This document shows, one piece after another, positions 10,065-18,224 of a stretch of DNA of 64,000 nucleotides. A model generated the notes under the pieces. The model did no database searches. It had not been told where the DNA came from and saw only the letters and a program-made list of their open reading frames with translations. Source of the DNA: Gallaecimonas sp045291545. Its GTDB lineage: Bacteria; Pseudomonadota; Gammaproteobacteria; Enterobacterales; Gallaecimonadaceae. The DNA lies in NCBI RefSeq assembly GCF_045291545.1, contig NZ_CP149514.1, forward strand, positions 248,001 through 312,000, written 5' to 3'. The position numbers and the translations under genes were made by a program. Position 1 is the first letter of the stretch, and every line of letters begins with the position of its first letter.

Positions 10065-12882
10065 ATTTCAGCATGGGTTTTAAGAATCGTGCGGTGTGCG
10101 ACTCTGGGTGCTGTGCCACCTGTTCTGGGGTTCCCGCAGTGAGAATTTGCCCGCCGCCACTGCCGCCTTCCGGGCCAAGATCAACAATCCAGTCAGCGGT
10201 TTTGATCACGTCCAGGTTATGCTCAATGACGACAATGGTGTTGCCATGGTCACGGAGCCGATGCAAAACATCCAGCAACAGCTGAATGTCGGCAAAGTGC
10301 AGGCCGGTGGTAGGCTCATCAAGAATGTAGAGGGTTTTACCGGTATCGCGCTTGGACAGCTCCCGAGCCAGCTTGACCCGCTGAGCCTCCCCTCCAGACA
10401 GCGTGGTGGCACTCTGGCCAAGGCGAATGTATGACAGTCCTACATCCATCAGGGTTTGCAGCTTACGGGCTACCGCCGGGATAGGGTCAAAGAAAGTGCG
10501 GGCTTCTTCGACAGTCATCTCCAGTACCTGATGAATGTTTTTGCCCTTGTAGGTGACTTCCAGGGTTTCGCGGTTGTAGCGCTTGCCTTTACAGACATCA
10601 CAGGGCACGTAGACATCGGGCAGAAAGTGCATTTCCACTTTGATCACGCCATCGCCCTGGCAGGCTTCGCAGCGGCCACCTCGTACGTTAAAACTGAAAC
10701 GCCCCGGCTGGTAGCCGCGGGCACGGGCTTCCTGGGTGCCGGAAAACAGTTCGCGGATCGGTGTAAAAATGCCCGTGTAGGTAGCCGGGTTGGAGCGTGG
10801 CGTGCGGCCAATAGGGCTCTGATCAATGTCCACCACTTTATCGCATTGCTCCAGCCCCAGCAGTTCACTGTATGGCGCTGGCTCTTCACCACCAGCACCG
10901 TTGAGCTGCCGGTGTGCCAGCCGGAATAACGTGTCGTTAACCAGTGTTGATTTGCCGGAGCCAGATACCCCGGTTACGCAAGTAAAGAGGCCTACGGGCA
11001 GTTTCAGGTTGACGCCTTGGAGGTTGTTGCCGCTGGCCCCTTTGAGTTCAATCCAGCCGTTGTCTGCCGGTTGTCGCTGGCCGGGGACGGCAATGGCCTT
11101 TGTGCCACTGAGATAATGGCCGGTTAATGAATCTGGGTGTGCGGCGACTTCTGCCGGGGTGCCCTGGGCTATTACCTCTCCGCCATGTACCCCGGCTCCG
11201 GGGCCAATATCGATAACATGGTCGGCGGCGCGAATGGCGTCTTCGTCATGTTCGACGACCAGCACGGTGTTGCCGAGATCGCGCAGGTGAACCAGGGTAT
11301 TGAGCAGCCGTTCGTTGTCGCGTTGGTGCAGGCCGATGCTGGGTTCATCCAGCACATACATTACCCCCACCAACCCGGCGCCAATTTGCGAGGCCAGGCG
11401 AATACGCTGTGCTTCACCGCCAGACAGGGTATCGGCACTGCGCGACAAGCTCAGGTAGTTCAGACCAACGTTCACCAAAAAGTGCAGGCGATCATGGATC
11501 TCTTTGAGGATTTTCTCGGCGATCTGCGCACGCTGGCCTTCCAACGCCAGGGTGCTGAAAAACTGCAGGCAGTCGCCAATGCTGAGCTGGGCGATAGCGG
11601 GCAGGTTACGCTCGGCAACAAAAACGTTACGGGCCTCCTGGCGCAGCCGGCTACCACTACAGCTGGGGCAGGCTTTGTTGGCCAAATATTTGGCCAACTC
11701 TTCGCGTACGGTATTGGACTCGGTTTCCCGATAGCGGCGTTCCATGTTGGGTATTACCCCTTCAAAGGGGTGTTTACGCACCACAATGTCGCCGCGGTCA
11801 TTGACGTATTTGAAGGAGACTTCCTGCTTACCGCTGCCGTGCAGAACAATATTGCGGGCCTCGGCTGGCAATTGTTCAAAGGGTTCATCCAGGGCGAAGT
11901 CGAATTGCTCCGCCAGTGACTTGAGCATCTGGTAGTAATAGAAGTTGCGCTTGTCCCAGCCCCGAATGGCGCCGCCGGATAGGCTCAGTTCGCTGTTCAG
12001 CACAACTTTGCCTTCATCGAAATATTGCTGTACACCCAGGCCATCACAGGTTGGGCAGGCGCCAGCCGGGTTATTGAAAGAGAACAGCCGCGGCTCCAGC
12101 TCAGTCATCGAGTAACCGCAATGGGGGCAGGCAAAATTAGCGGAGAACAGCAGATCGGTGCTGTCATCGTCCATGCTGACGACCCGGGCTGTACCGCCTG
12201 ACAGCGCCAGTGCTGTTTCGAAGCTTTCGGCCAGGCGCTGTTGTAGATCCGGGCGTACTTTGAAGCGATCCACCACCACTTCAATGGTGTGTTTTTTGTG
12301 CAGCTCCAGTGCCGGCGGATCAGACAAGTCACAGACTTCGCCGTCGATCATCGCCCGGATATACCCCTGCGTTGCCAGGTTGGCCAACAACTTGGCGTGC
12401 TCCCCTTTGCGGTCTTTGATAACGGGGGCCAGTAGCATCAGCTTGCGTTCTTCGGGTTCACTGAGCACTTTGTCGACCATCTGGCTGATGGTCTGGGCAG
12501 CCAGCGTGACGCCATGCTCTGGGCAACGTGGCTCACCGACACGGGCGAACAACAAACGCAGATAATCGTAAATTTCGGTGATGGTACCGACGGTGGAACG
12601 GGGGTTGTGAGAGGTCGACTTCTGTTCAATAGAAATGGCTGGCGACAGCCCTTCGATATGATCGACATCGGGCTTTTCCATCAATGACAGGAACTGGCGG
12701 GCATACGCCGACAGTGACTCCACATAGCGGCGCTGACCTTCGGCATAAAGGGTATCGAAAGCCAGGGACGACTTGCCGGAGCCAGACAGCCCGGTAATGA
12801 CAATCAGTTTGTCACGGGGAATGTCCAGGCTGATGTTCTTGAGGTTGTGAGTACGGGCGCCGCGAACTGAAATCTTATCCAT
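10063..12882 (-). CDS. uvrA: UvrABC excinuclease subunit A
   Basis: 939 residues, full length. UvrA is the DNA-damage sensor of nucleotide excision repair; it dimerises and loads UvrB. Two ABC modules are visible. Walker A GLSGSGKSS lies at residues 31-39, and the first zinc module has cysteines 252/255/276/279 (CPHC ... CPTC). An LSGGEAQR signature follows, then a second Walker A (GVSGSGKST), a second zinc module (CEAC ... CDVCKGKRYN) and a second LSGGEAQR with ILDEPTTGLH. Start ATG at 12882. It is divergent from the MFS gene and ssb, the same uvrA/ssb arrangement as in E. coli but with one extra gene between. I could not find a LexA box (CTGT-N8-ACAG) in the 118-bp divergent region. Confidence 0.98.
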   Translation of the reverse strand: MDKISVRGARTHNLKNISLDIPRDKLIVITGLSGSGKSSLAFDTLYAEGQRRYVESLSAYARQFLSLMEKPDVDHIEGLSPAISIEQKSTSHNPRSTVGTITEIYDYLRLLFARVGEPRCPEHGVTLAAQTISQMVDKVLSEPEERKLMLLAPVIKDRKGEHAKLLANLATQGYIRAMIDGEVCDLSDPPALELHKKHTIEVVVDRFKVRPDLQQRLAESFETALALSGGTARVVSMDDDSTDLLFSANFACPHCGYSMTELEPRLFSFNNPAGACPTCDGLGVQQYFDEGKVVLNSELSLSGGAIRGWDKRNFYYYQMLKSLAEQFDFALDEPFEQLPAEARNIVLHGSGKQEVSFKYVNDRGDIVVRKHPFEGVIPNMERRYRETESNTVREELAKYLANKACPSCSGSRLRQEARNVFVAERNLPAIAQLSIGDCLQFFSTLALEGQRAQIAEKILKEIHDRLHFLVNVGLNYLSLSRSADTLSGGEAQRIRLASQIGAGLVGVMYVLDEPSIGLHQRDNERLLNTLVHLRDLGNTVLVVEHDEDAIRAADHVIDIGPGAGVHGGEVIAQGTPAEVAAHPDSLTGHYLSGTKAIAVPGQRQPADNGWIELKGASGNNLQGVNLKLPVGLFTCVTGVSGSGKSTLVNDTLFRLAHRQLNGAGGEEPAPYSELLGLEQCDKVVDIDQSPIGRTPRSNPATYTGIFTPIRELFSGTQEARARGYQPGRFSFNVRGGRCEACQGDGVIKVEMHFLPDVYVPCDVCKGKRYNRETLEVTYKGKNIHQVLEMTVEEARTFFDPIPAVARKLQTLMDVGLSYIRLGQSATTLSGGEAQRVKLARELSKRDTGKTLYILDEPTTGLHFADIQLLLDVLHRLRDHGNTIVVIEHNLDVIKTADWIVDLGPEGGSGGGQILTAGTPEQVAQHPESHTARFLKPMLK

Positions 12883-13000
12883 GGGATCCTGTCTTTAAAC
12901 CACGCAGACTTGGTAAGCGTGCAAGTATCGCACAGCACCCCCGCTCGCCCCAATCGCTATGCTATGATGCCGCTTCCTTGAGTTGTCATGAATTACCGTT

Positions 13001-14368
13001 ATGTCGAAAACAGGTCTCACCAGTACTGAGCGCCGGGCCGCCCTGTCCCTGGCCTCGGTCTTTTCCCTGCGTATGCTGGGACTCTTTATGATCCTACCGG
13101 TGTTCGCGTTGTATGGCACGCACCTGCAAGGCTATTCACCGTTATGGGTTGGCGTGGCCATTGGCGCTTATGGCCTGACCCAGGCTATTTTGCAAATTCC
13201 CATGGGCATGGCTTCAGACCGCTTTGGCCGCCGCAAGGTGATCATCATTGGCTTGTTGCTCTTTGCAGCCGGTTCAACGGTGGCGGCTTTGGCAGACAAT
13301 ATTTACTGGGTGGTCGTTGGCCGGGCGATGCAAGGTGCTGGTGCTATCGCCTCGGCGATTTTGGCCCTGGCGGCAGATCTCAGCCGCGACGAGCAGCGCT
13401 CAAAAGTGATGGGCATCATTGGCGTGTCTATCGGTTTGTCGTTTGCCGTGGCCATGGTCGCCGGACCGATGTTGGCTCACTATTGGGGCTTGTCAGGGCT
13501 ATTTGGACTGACCGCAGTGTTGGCGCTGGGTGGTATTTTGGTGGTGCAGTTTGCTGTGCCGCAAGTGGTGCACCGGGCGCCAAAAGGCGACACCATGCCG
13601 GCCCCAAAACGCCTGAAGCTGATGCTCAAAGATCCACAGCTATTGCGCCTGGATGCCAGCATCTTCCTACTGCACTTTCTGCTGACGGCCACCTTTGTCA
13701 CCATGCCAGGGCTGCTGGTAGCAGCCGGGCTGCCGTCTTCCAAGCATTGGATGTTGTATTTCCCTATTGTCATCATTGCCTTCTTTGGCATGGTACCGAT
13801 GATCATCATTGCCGAGAAAAAGCATATGTCGCGGCAGATGATCCAGGTGGCACTGGTAGTAATGCTGCTGTCACTGGCTGCGGCCTGGGGACTACAGAGC
13901 CACCTGTGGGGGCTGATTGGTGCCTTGTTACTGTTTTTTATCGCCTTTAATTTCTTGGAAGCAACCCTGCCGTCACTGATTGCCCGTTTTGCGCCGGCAG
14001 GCGACAAAGGCAGCGCTATGGGGATTTATTCATCGAGCCAGTTTCTCGGTGCCTTTTTTGGTGGCAGCATGGCCGGTGCCATGGCACAGTATGCGGATAA
14101 GCAGGGCGTATTGCTGATGTCGGGTGCCGTGGTATTGCTGTGGCTGTGGATCAGCCGCGGCATGCAGCATCCCACCCACCTTAAATCCATCAGCCTGAGC
14201 GCGGAGTCCATCACCGGCCGTGAAGAGCAGACGGCATCGGCGTTGTCAGCGTTGCCGGGGGTGTTGGAAGTGAATGTCATGGCGAAGGATGCCGCCGTTT
14301 ATTTGAAAGTGAATACGCAGGAATTTGAACTAGCCAAAGCCAAGGCACTCTTGGCGGCGGCCAGCTAG
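13001..14368 (+). CDS. yajR: MFS transporter of the YajR type with C-terminal YAM domain
   Basis: 455 residues, nearly the length of E. coli YajR (454). Twelve membrane segments occupy residues 1 to about 390. The MFS motif A, GMASDRFGRRKVIIIG, is in the loop between TM2 and TM3, preceded by the YajR-like FSLRMLGLFMILPVFALYG first segment. After TM12 there is a small soluble tail (residues about 400-455; ALSALPGVLEVNVMAKDAAVYLKVN), which fits the ferredoxin-like YAM domain seen in YajR. The physiological substrate of YajR is uncertain. The tail is followed after 12 nt by ssb, so the two are probably co-transcribed. A TATGAT -10-like sequence at 12963-12968 may be the promoter. Confidence 0.88.
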   Translation: MSKTGLTSTERRAALSLASVFSLRMLGLFMILPVFALYGTHLQGYSPLWVGVAIGAYGLTQAILQIPMGMASDRFGRRKVIIIGLLLFAAGSTVAALADNIYWVVVGRAMQGAGAIASAILALAADLSRDEQRSKVMGIIGVSIGLSFAVAMVAGPMLAHYWGLSGLFGLTAVLALGGILVVQFAVPQVVHRAPKGDTMPAPKRLKLMLKDPQLLRLDASIFLLHFLLTATFVTMPGLLVAAGLPSSKHWMLYFPIVIIAFFGMVPMIIIAEKKHMSRQMIQVALVVMLLSLAAAWGLQSHLWGLIGALLLFFIAFNFLEATLPSLIARFAPAGDKGSAMGIYSSSQFLGAFFGGSMAGAMAQYADKQGVLLMSGAVVLLWLWISRGMQHPTHLKSISLSAESITGREEQTASALSALPGVLEVNVMAKDAAVYLKVNTQEFELAKAKALLAAAS

Positions 14369-14380
14369 TCAGGAGCGAAC

Positions 14381-14992
14381 ATGGCCAGTCGAGGCATCAA
14401 TAAAGTCATTATCGTCGGCAACCTTGGGCAAGATCCGGAAGTGCGTTATATGCCAAACGGTAATGCCGTTGCCAATTTCACCGTTGCCACCAGTGAAACC
14501 TGGAAAGACAAGCAAACCGGTGAACAAAAAGAACAGACCGAATGGCACCGCATCGTAATGTATCGCCGCCTGGCAGAGATTGCCGGCGAGTACCTGCGTA
14601 AAGGTGCCAAAGTCTATCTGGAAGGGCGCCTGCAAACCCGTAAATGGCAAGGCCAGGACGGCCAAGATCGCTATACTACCGAGATCGTCGTCAATGACAT
14701 GCAGATGCTCGACAGCCGCTCCGGTGGTGGTCAGCAAGGTGGTGGTTTTGGTGGTGGCCAAAGTAACCAGGGTGGTTTTGGCGGCGGCCAGCAGCAAGGC
14801 GGTTTCGCGGGCCAGGGTCAGTCCCAGGCCAAACAAGGCGGTTTTGGCGGTGGTAACACCCAAAGTGGTGGCCAGTTTGCCGGTAACAATCGCCCGGCAC
14901 CACAGCAAAGCCCTGCGCAAAATGCGCCGCAGCAAGGCGGTTACGGTGCTGAAGAGCCGCCCATGGACTTTGATGACGATATCCCGTTCTGA
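14381..14992 (+). CDS. ssb: Single-stranded DNA-binding protein
   Basis: 203 residues, longer than E. coli SSB (178) because of the linker. Residues 1-110 form the OB fold (NKVIIVGNLGQDPEVRYMPNGNAVANFTVATSETW). Residues 115-190 are a Gly/Gln-rich disordered linker with tandem FGGGQ-type units. The chain ends MDFDDDIPF, the conserved tip that docks partner proteins such as RecQ, PriA and exonuclease I. Ribosome binding site AGGAG lies 7 nt before the ATG. Acts as a tetramer in replication, recombination and repair. Terminator at 15020-15046. Confidence 0.98.
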   Translation: MASRGINKVIIVGNLGQDPEVRYMPNGNAVANFTVATSETWKDKQTGEQKEQTEWHRIVMYRRLAEIAGEYLRKGAKVYLEGRLQTRKWQGQDGQDRYTTEIVVNDMQMLDSRSGGGQQGGGFGGGQSNQGGFGGGQQQGGFAGQGQSQAKQGGFGGGNTQSGGQFAGNNRPAPQQSPAQNAPQQGGYGAEEPPMDFDDDIPF

Positions 14993-15019
14993 CCGCTAAT
15001 AACAACAGTTTCATGCGCC

Positions 15020-15046
15020 AAAGGCCCCTCAATGAGGGGCCTTTTT
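15020..15046 (+). terminator. Terminator after ssb
   Basis: AAAGGCCCCTC AAT GAGGGGCCTTT with TTTTTG following. It also faces the convergent barrel gene at 15061. Confidence 0.92.
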
Positions 15047-15060
15047 GTTAGCACAATGAC

Positions 15061-16287
15061 TCAGAAATAACCGGTCAATTGTATGTTCAGGGCCCGGCCC
15101 GGCGTCAGATACAGTGCTTGCTGTGAGCTCAGTGCCAAGCCACCAAACTCCGTGCCTTTGCTGCCAACAGGCAGCCGTAACTCGACTTTGCAGGTCAGGT
15201 TGTCACTGAGCGACCAGCTAAGCTGCGTATCCAACAGGGCACTGTGGTCGTTGATATTCCAGATGACGCTCGGCGTGAGCTGCAGCAGTGGTGTCCACTC
15301 CCAGTTGGCACCCAGTGCCAGATAATCCCGGGCAGTAACAAACTGCTGGTTGCGCCGCAGCCGAAGTACGGTTTCCGGGTTCAGTTCTGCCAGATTGTAC
15401 TGGCCAGTCTGCCCGAAGCCGTTGTGATAATACTCGGCAAAGGCGGTGTAATTGCGTTGTGCAAACAAGCCGGCGCGATTGAGATTAACCAGTAGTGACT
15501 TAGCCACAGCACCGCCGGGCAGGCGGGTGCCGATAAGCTCCAAATTCCAGACATTGTCACCAAGTGGGCCATTAATGCCGACGCCGAGGGTCGGCTCGGC
15601 CCGGTCATTGGCGGCCAGAAATGTCCATTGCAAGGTGTTCCCTGGCACACTGGCAAAAATGGCTTGGGTTGGTTTGCCGCCATTGGCGTCGAGTGGATCC
15701 CGGTGGCGATGAGGCACCAGTGCAAACTGTATATCGGCGCCATTGGCAAACAGCCATTGGCCGTAAGCCATGTCGGTACCACGCTTGTAGGCGGTATCCA
15801 ACTGCACCGGCTGGAAGGGGTTGACCAGATCCATGGGGTGAAATACCTGACCGGCTCCCCAAGTCAAGGCTTGGCGGCCCAAGCGTAATACCAGTGACGC
15901 TCCGGAGTAGGTCAGATTCAGCCGATCCCAGTGCTGACTGAAGGTACGATCAGCAGTAGAGCCAAAATTTTGCTGTAAATCCCAGTAACTACTGTCAGGT
16001 GCGGGTGCCAGCTGTGGGTAGCGGCTTACCAGCTGGCGCTGCAAGCTGACGGCGCTGCCTTGTTGCCCCTCTATTTGCCAGGCGGCTTGTAGCCGCCAGT
16101 TCGCCATTGACTGCTTGAGTTGTAGTCGTAGCTGACTGCTGAGCTGGGCTTGGGTTTGCTGGCCCAGTTGTTCGGCAATACTCTGGGAGCCGGCGTCACT
16201 GATACCGCCAGCCAGTTTGACGCGGCCACTGAAGTCAGAACCATGGCAGCTAAAGCATAACAGGGCGAACAGTGACCACTTGGACAT
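15061..16287 (-). CDS. Outer-membrane beta-barrel protein of the Lol-like operon (DUF1302-like), function unknown
   Basis: 408 residues. A short hydrophobic leader (WSLFALLCFSCHG) is followed by a chain rich in alternating strands, with GRQALTWGAGQVFHPMDLVNPF, a motif type I associate with DUF1302-like barrels (GRQ...WG), and it ends ...IQLTGYF with the C-terminal Phe of BAM clients. The Cys residues near the leader end do not make a good lipobox. It is the last gene of a coupled operon: its ATG overlaps the TGA of the ATPase gene (TGATG). By position it could be the outer-membrane endpoint of the transport path formed by the upstream permeases and LolA-like protein. This is inference; no substrate can be read from the sequence. 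Confidence 0.75.
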   Translation of the reverse strand: MSKWSLFALLCFSCHGSDFSGRVKLAGGISDAGSQSIAEQLGQQTQAQLSSQLRLQLKQSMANWRLQAAWQIEGQQGSAVSLQRQLVSRYPQLAPAPDSSYWDLQQNFGSTADRTFSQHWDRLNLTYSGASLVLRLGRQALTWGAGQVFHPMDLVNPFQPVQLDTAYKRGTDMAYGQWLFANGADIQFALVPHRHRDPLDANGGKPTQAIFASVPGNTLQWTFLAANDRAEPTLGVGINGPLGDNVWNLELIGTRLPGGAVAKSLLVNLNRAGLFAQRNYTAFAEYYHNGFGQTGQYNLAELNPETVLRLRRNQQFVTARDYLALGANWEWTPLLQLTPSVIWNINDHSALLDTQLSWSLSDNLTCKVELRLPVGSKGTEFGGLALSSQQALYLTPGRALNIQLTGYF

Positions 16288-16979
16288 CAGGCGGCCTGGT
16301 GCTGATCGCTATCAACCTGGCCATCGGTCAGGACGATATGGCGTTTGGTATGGGCGATGACCTTCGGATCGTGGGTGGCAACGATGATGGTGACCTGGGA
16401 CTCTTCATTGAGCCGGGACATCAGTGCTAGCAGTTCGTCGGAGTTCTTTGAGTCCAGGTTCGCCGTGGGTTCATCTGCCAAGACGATCGTTGGTCGGCTC
16501 GCCAGCGCTCGGGCAACGGCAACCCGCTGCTGTTGCCCGCCGGACAGTTGCCCGGGCTTACGGTCGCCAAGGCCATCCAGGCCCACCTGATGCAGCAGTT
16601 CGGTTGAACGAGCGCGGCGGGTTTTGGCATCCACGCCCTGTAACTGCAATAAAAACTCAATATTCTCGGCCGCGCTTAACACCGGGATCAGGTTGTAGGC
16701 CTGGAAGATAAAACCGATATGGTTCAGGCGCAGGTCGGCCAATTGTTCACTGCTTTGCTCAAACAAGGACACGCCATCGAGGATCAGCTGCCCGGAGGTG
16801 GGCTCTTCCAGACTGCCAATAATATGTAGCAGGGTGCTTTTACCCGAGCCGGAGGGGCCGGATATGGCCACAAATTCCCCCTTGTGAAAACTGAGATCGA
16901 CGCCGCGCAAGGCATCCACGGTAGTGTCACCCTGATGATATTGTTTGACCAGCTGCTGACATTGCAAAATGGCGTTCAT
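16287..16979 (-). CDS. LolD/MacB-type ABC transporter ATP-binding protein
   Basis: 230 residues from the ATG at 16979, chosen because AAAGGA sits 7 nt upstream; an in-frame ATG at 16994 would add five residues. Walker A is SGPSGSGKST, Q-loop FIFQAYNLIPVLSA, signature LSGGQQQRVAVARAL, Walker B IVLADEPTANLDS and H-loop ATHD, all intact. Residues QLVKQYHQG at the start and the Q-loop NLIP type match the LolD/FtsE/MacB family that powers mechanotransmission ABC transporters rather than classical importers. It is located after two FtsX-type permeases (21-nt gap) and overlaps the barrel gene. It probably energises both permeases. Confidence 0.9.
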   Translation of the reverse strand: MNAILQCQQLVKQYHQGDTTVDALRGVDLSFHKGEFVAISGPSGSGKSTLLHIIGSLEEPTSGQLILDGVSLFEQSSEQLADLRLNHIGFIFQAYNLIPVLSAAENIEFLLQLQGVDAKTRRARSTELLHQVGLDGLGDRKPGQLSGGQQQRVAVARALASRPTIVLADEPTANLDSKNSDELLALMSRLNEESQVTIIVATHDPKVIAHTKRHIVLTDGQVDSDQHQAA

Positions 16980-17000
16980 GGCATGTCCTTTCATATCGGC

Positions 17001-18224
17001 CTAGGTTGAGCGCATTGCTTCTATGGCGTTAAAACGGGTGGCGCGGCGGGCCGGCCAGAGTGCGGTCATCACCCCCAGCCCCCAAACAACAGCAATGGTG
17101 ATAAAAAACTCGCGCCATTCCAGGCGTGGGTAGATCACCTGCTCAATACCGAGAAAATCCGTACCGGCTTCCAGCCCGGCCAGTGAAATGCCGCCTTTGA
17201 GGCTGTATACCGTCAGCAGTGCAGCGACAGCGCCGAGCAACACACCGAAACCGATGATTTGCAGCGCTTCGAGTAACACTTCCAGCATCACCCAGCCGGG
17301 CCGAAAGCCCAGCGCCTGCAACAAGCCAAACTCGCGGGTGCGTTCAAATACGGCCATCAGTTGGGTGTTGACTACACCGATAGCGATAAGCACGAACATT
17401 ACCCAGAGCCAGACATAAACAAAGCCGTCGGTGAGGTCATGAATGCCTTTGGTCATCGGCTTCAGGGTTTCCCAGCTTTGTATATCCAGCCCTGGGGCAC
17501 TTGCCTTGAGCTGTTTCAGAACACTGGCCATGCCGGGCGGTGTGTTGGTCATCAGGGCAATTTCCGACAGCGCCGTACCAGCATGGGCAAACTGCTGTGC
17601 TGGCACTAAGCCGGTGAACAGAAAGTTGTCTTCCATTGGCTGCGACGAGCTGTAAATCCCTTTGATGATCACGCCGCGTTCCTGCACTTTGCCATTGGCA
17701 TCGTTGGCCATGATCACCAGCCGCTTACCGACGCGGGTTTTCAAACGTTCGGCCAAGTGGCGGCCGATCAGCACCGCAGCGTCTTGCTGGTTTTGCAGGT
17801 GCTGGCCGCTAACCGGGCATTGCGCAATAAAAGACACACCGGCTTCTGCTGCCGGGCGGATACCAACCAGGCTCACCGGCAGGGTTTTGTATTCGCTTTG
17901 AACGATGGCCGGAATACGTATCCGCGGCGCCCATTGGCGAACGCCAGGGCTATTGAGCTCGGCGCGCAGCGGTGCGGTCAGCGTAAAGTGGTGGGCCATG
18001 TCCGGGTTATCCAAATAGCCGGGTGCATGAACTTGGATCTGCGCCGTCATGTTTTTCAGGCTGCCCCTTAAGGAACTGTCTGACCAGCCACGGATAAAGG
18101 CGTTGAACGCGAGAATGGACCAGACGCCGATACTGACTACCAGTAAGGTGATCAAGGTACGCCGCCAGTTGCGCCACAGGTTGCGCCAGGCAAAAGGAAA
18201 CAGGATCAGCAATACCCGCATCAT
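17001..18224 (-). CDS. FtsX/LolE-type permease (second of pair)
   Basis: 407 residues from the ATG at 18224, which overlaps the TGA of the upstream gene (ATGA) and has GAGGG before it. The longer open frame extending to 18635 has a Gly/His/Arg-rich N-terminus that is out of keeping and is simply the other frame of the upstream gene. Layout: one N-terminal membrane helix preceded by FAWRNLWRNWRRTLIT, a periplasmic domain of about 200 residues, then three C-terminal helices including NTQLMAVFERTREFGLLQALGFRPG, the FtsX-domain coupling-helix motif. Four-helix topology is that of LolC/LolE/MacB/FtsX. Related along its whole length to the preceding gene, so the two probably form a LolCE-like heterodimer. 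Confidence 0.88.
   Translation of the reverse strand: MMRVLLILFPFAWRNLWRNWRRTLITLLVVSIGVWSILAFNAFIRGWSDSSLRGSLKNMTAQIQVHAPGYLDNPDMAHHFTLTAPLRAELNSPGVRQWAPRIRIPAIVQSEYKTLPVSLVGIRPAAEAGVSFIAQCPVSGQHLQNQQDAAVLIGRHLAERLKTRVGKRLVIMANDANGKVQERGVIIKGIYSSSQPMEDNFLFTGLVPAQQFAHAGTALSEIALMTNTPPGMASVLKQLKASAPGLDIQSWETLKPMTKGIHDLTDGFVYVWLWVMFVLIAIGVVNTQLMAVFERTREFGLLQALGFRPGWVMLEVLLEALQIIGFGVLLGAVAALLTVYSLKGGISLAGLEAGTDFLGIEQVIYPRLEWREFFITIAVVWGLGVMTALWPARRATRFNAIEAMRST

Noticed and set aside
11137..11919. 260-codon plus-strand open frame opposite uvrA
   Set aside because: Complete antisense of a highly conserved gene, low-complexity Gly/Gln/Val translation; a frame shadow.
13144..13950. 268-codon plus-strand frame within the MFS gene
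   Set aside because: Lies wholly in another frame of the YajR-type gene; Trp/Arg/His-rich translation typical of a GC-rich shadow.
15061..16287. Reading the barrel as a lipoprotein (LolB equivalent) because of cysteines in its leader
   Set aside because: CFSC/LLC do not fit the lipobox well, and the C-terminal Phe with strand pattern indicates a barrel.
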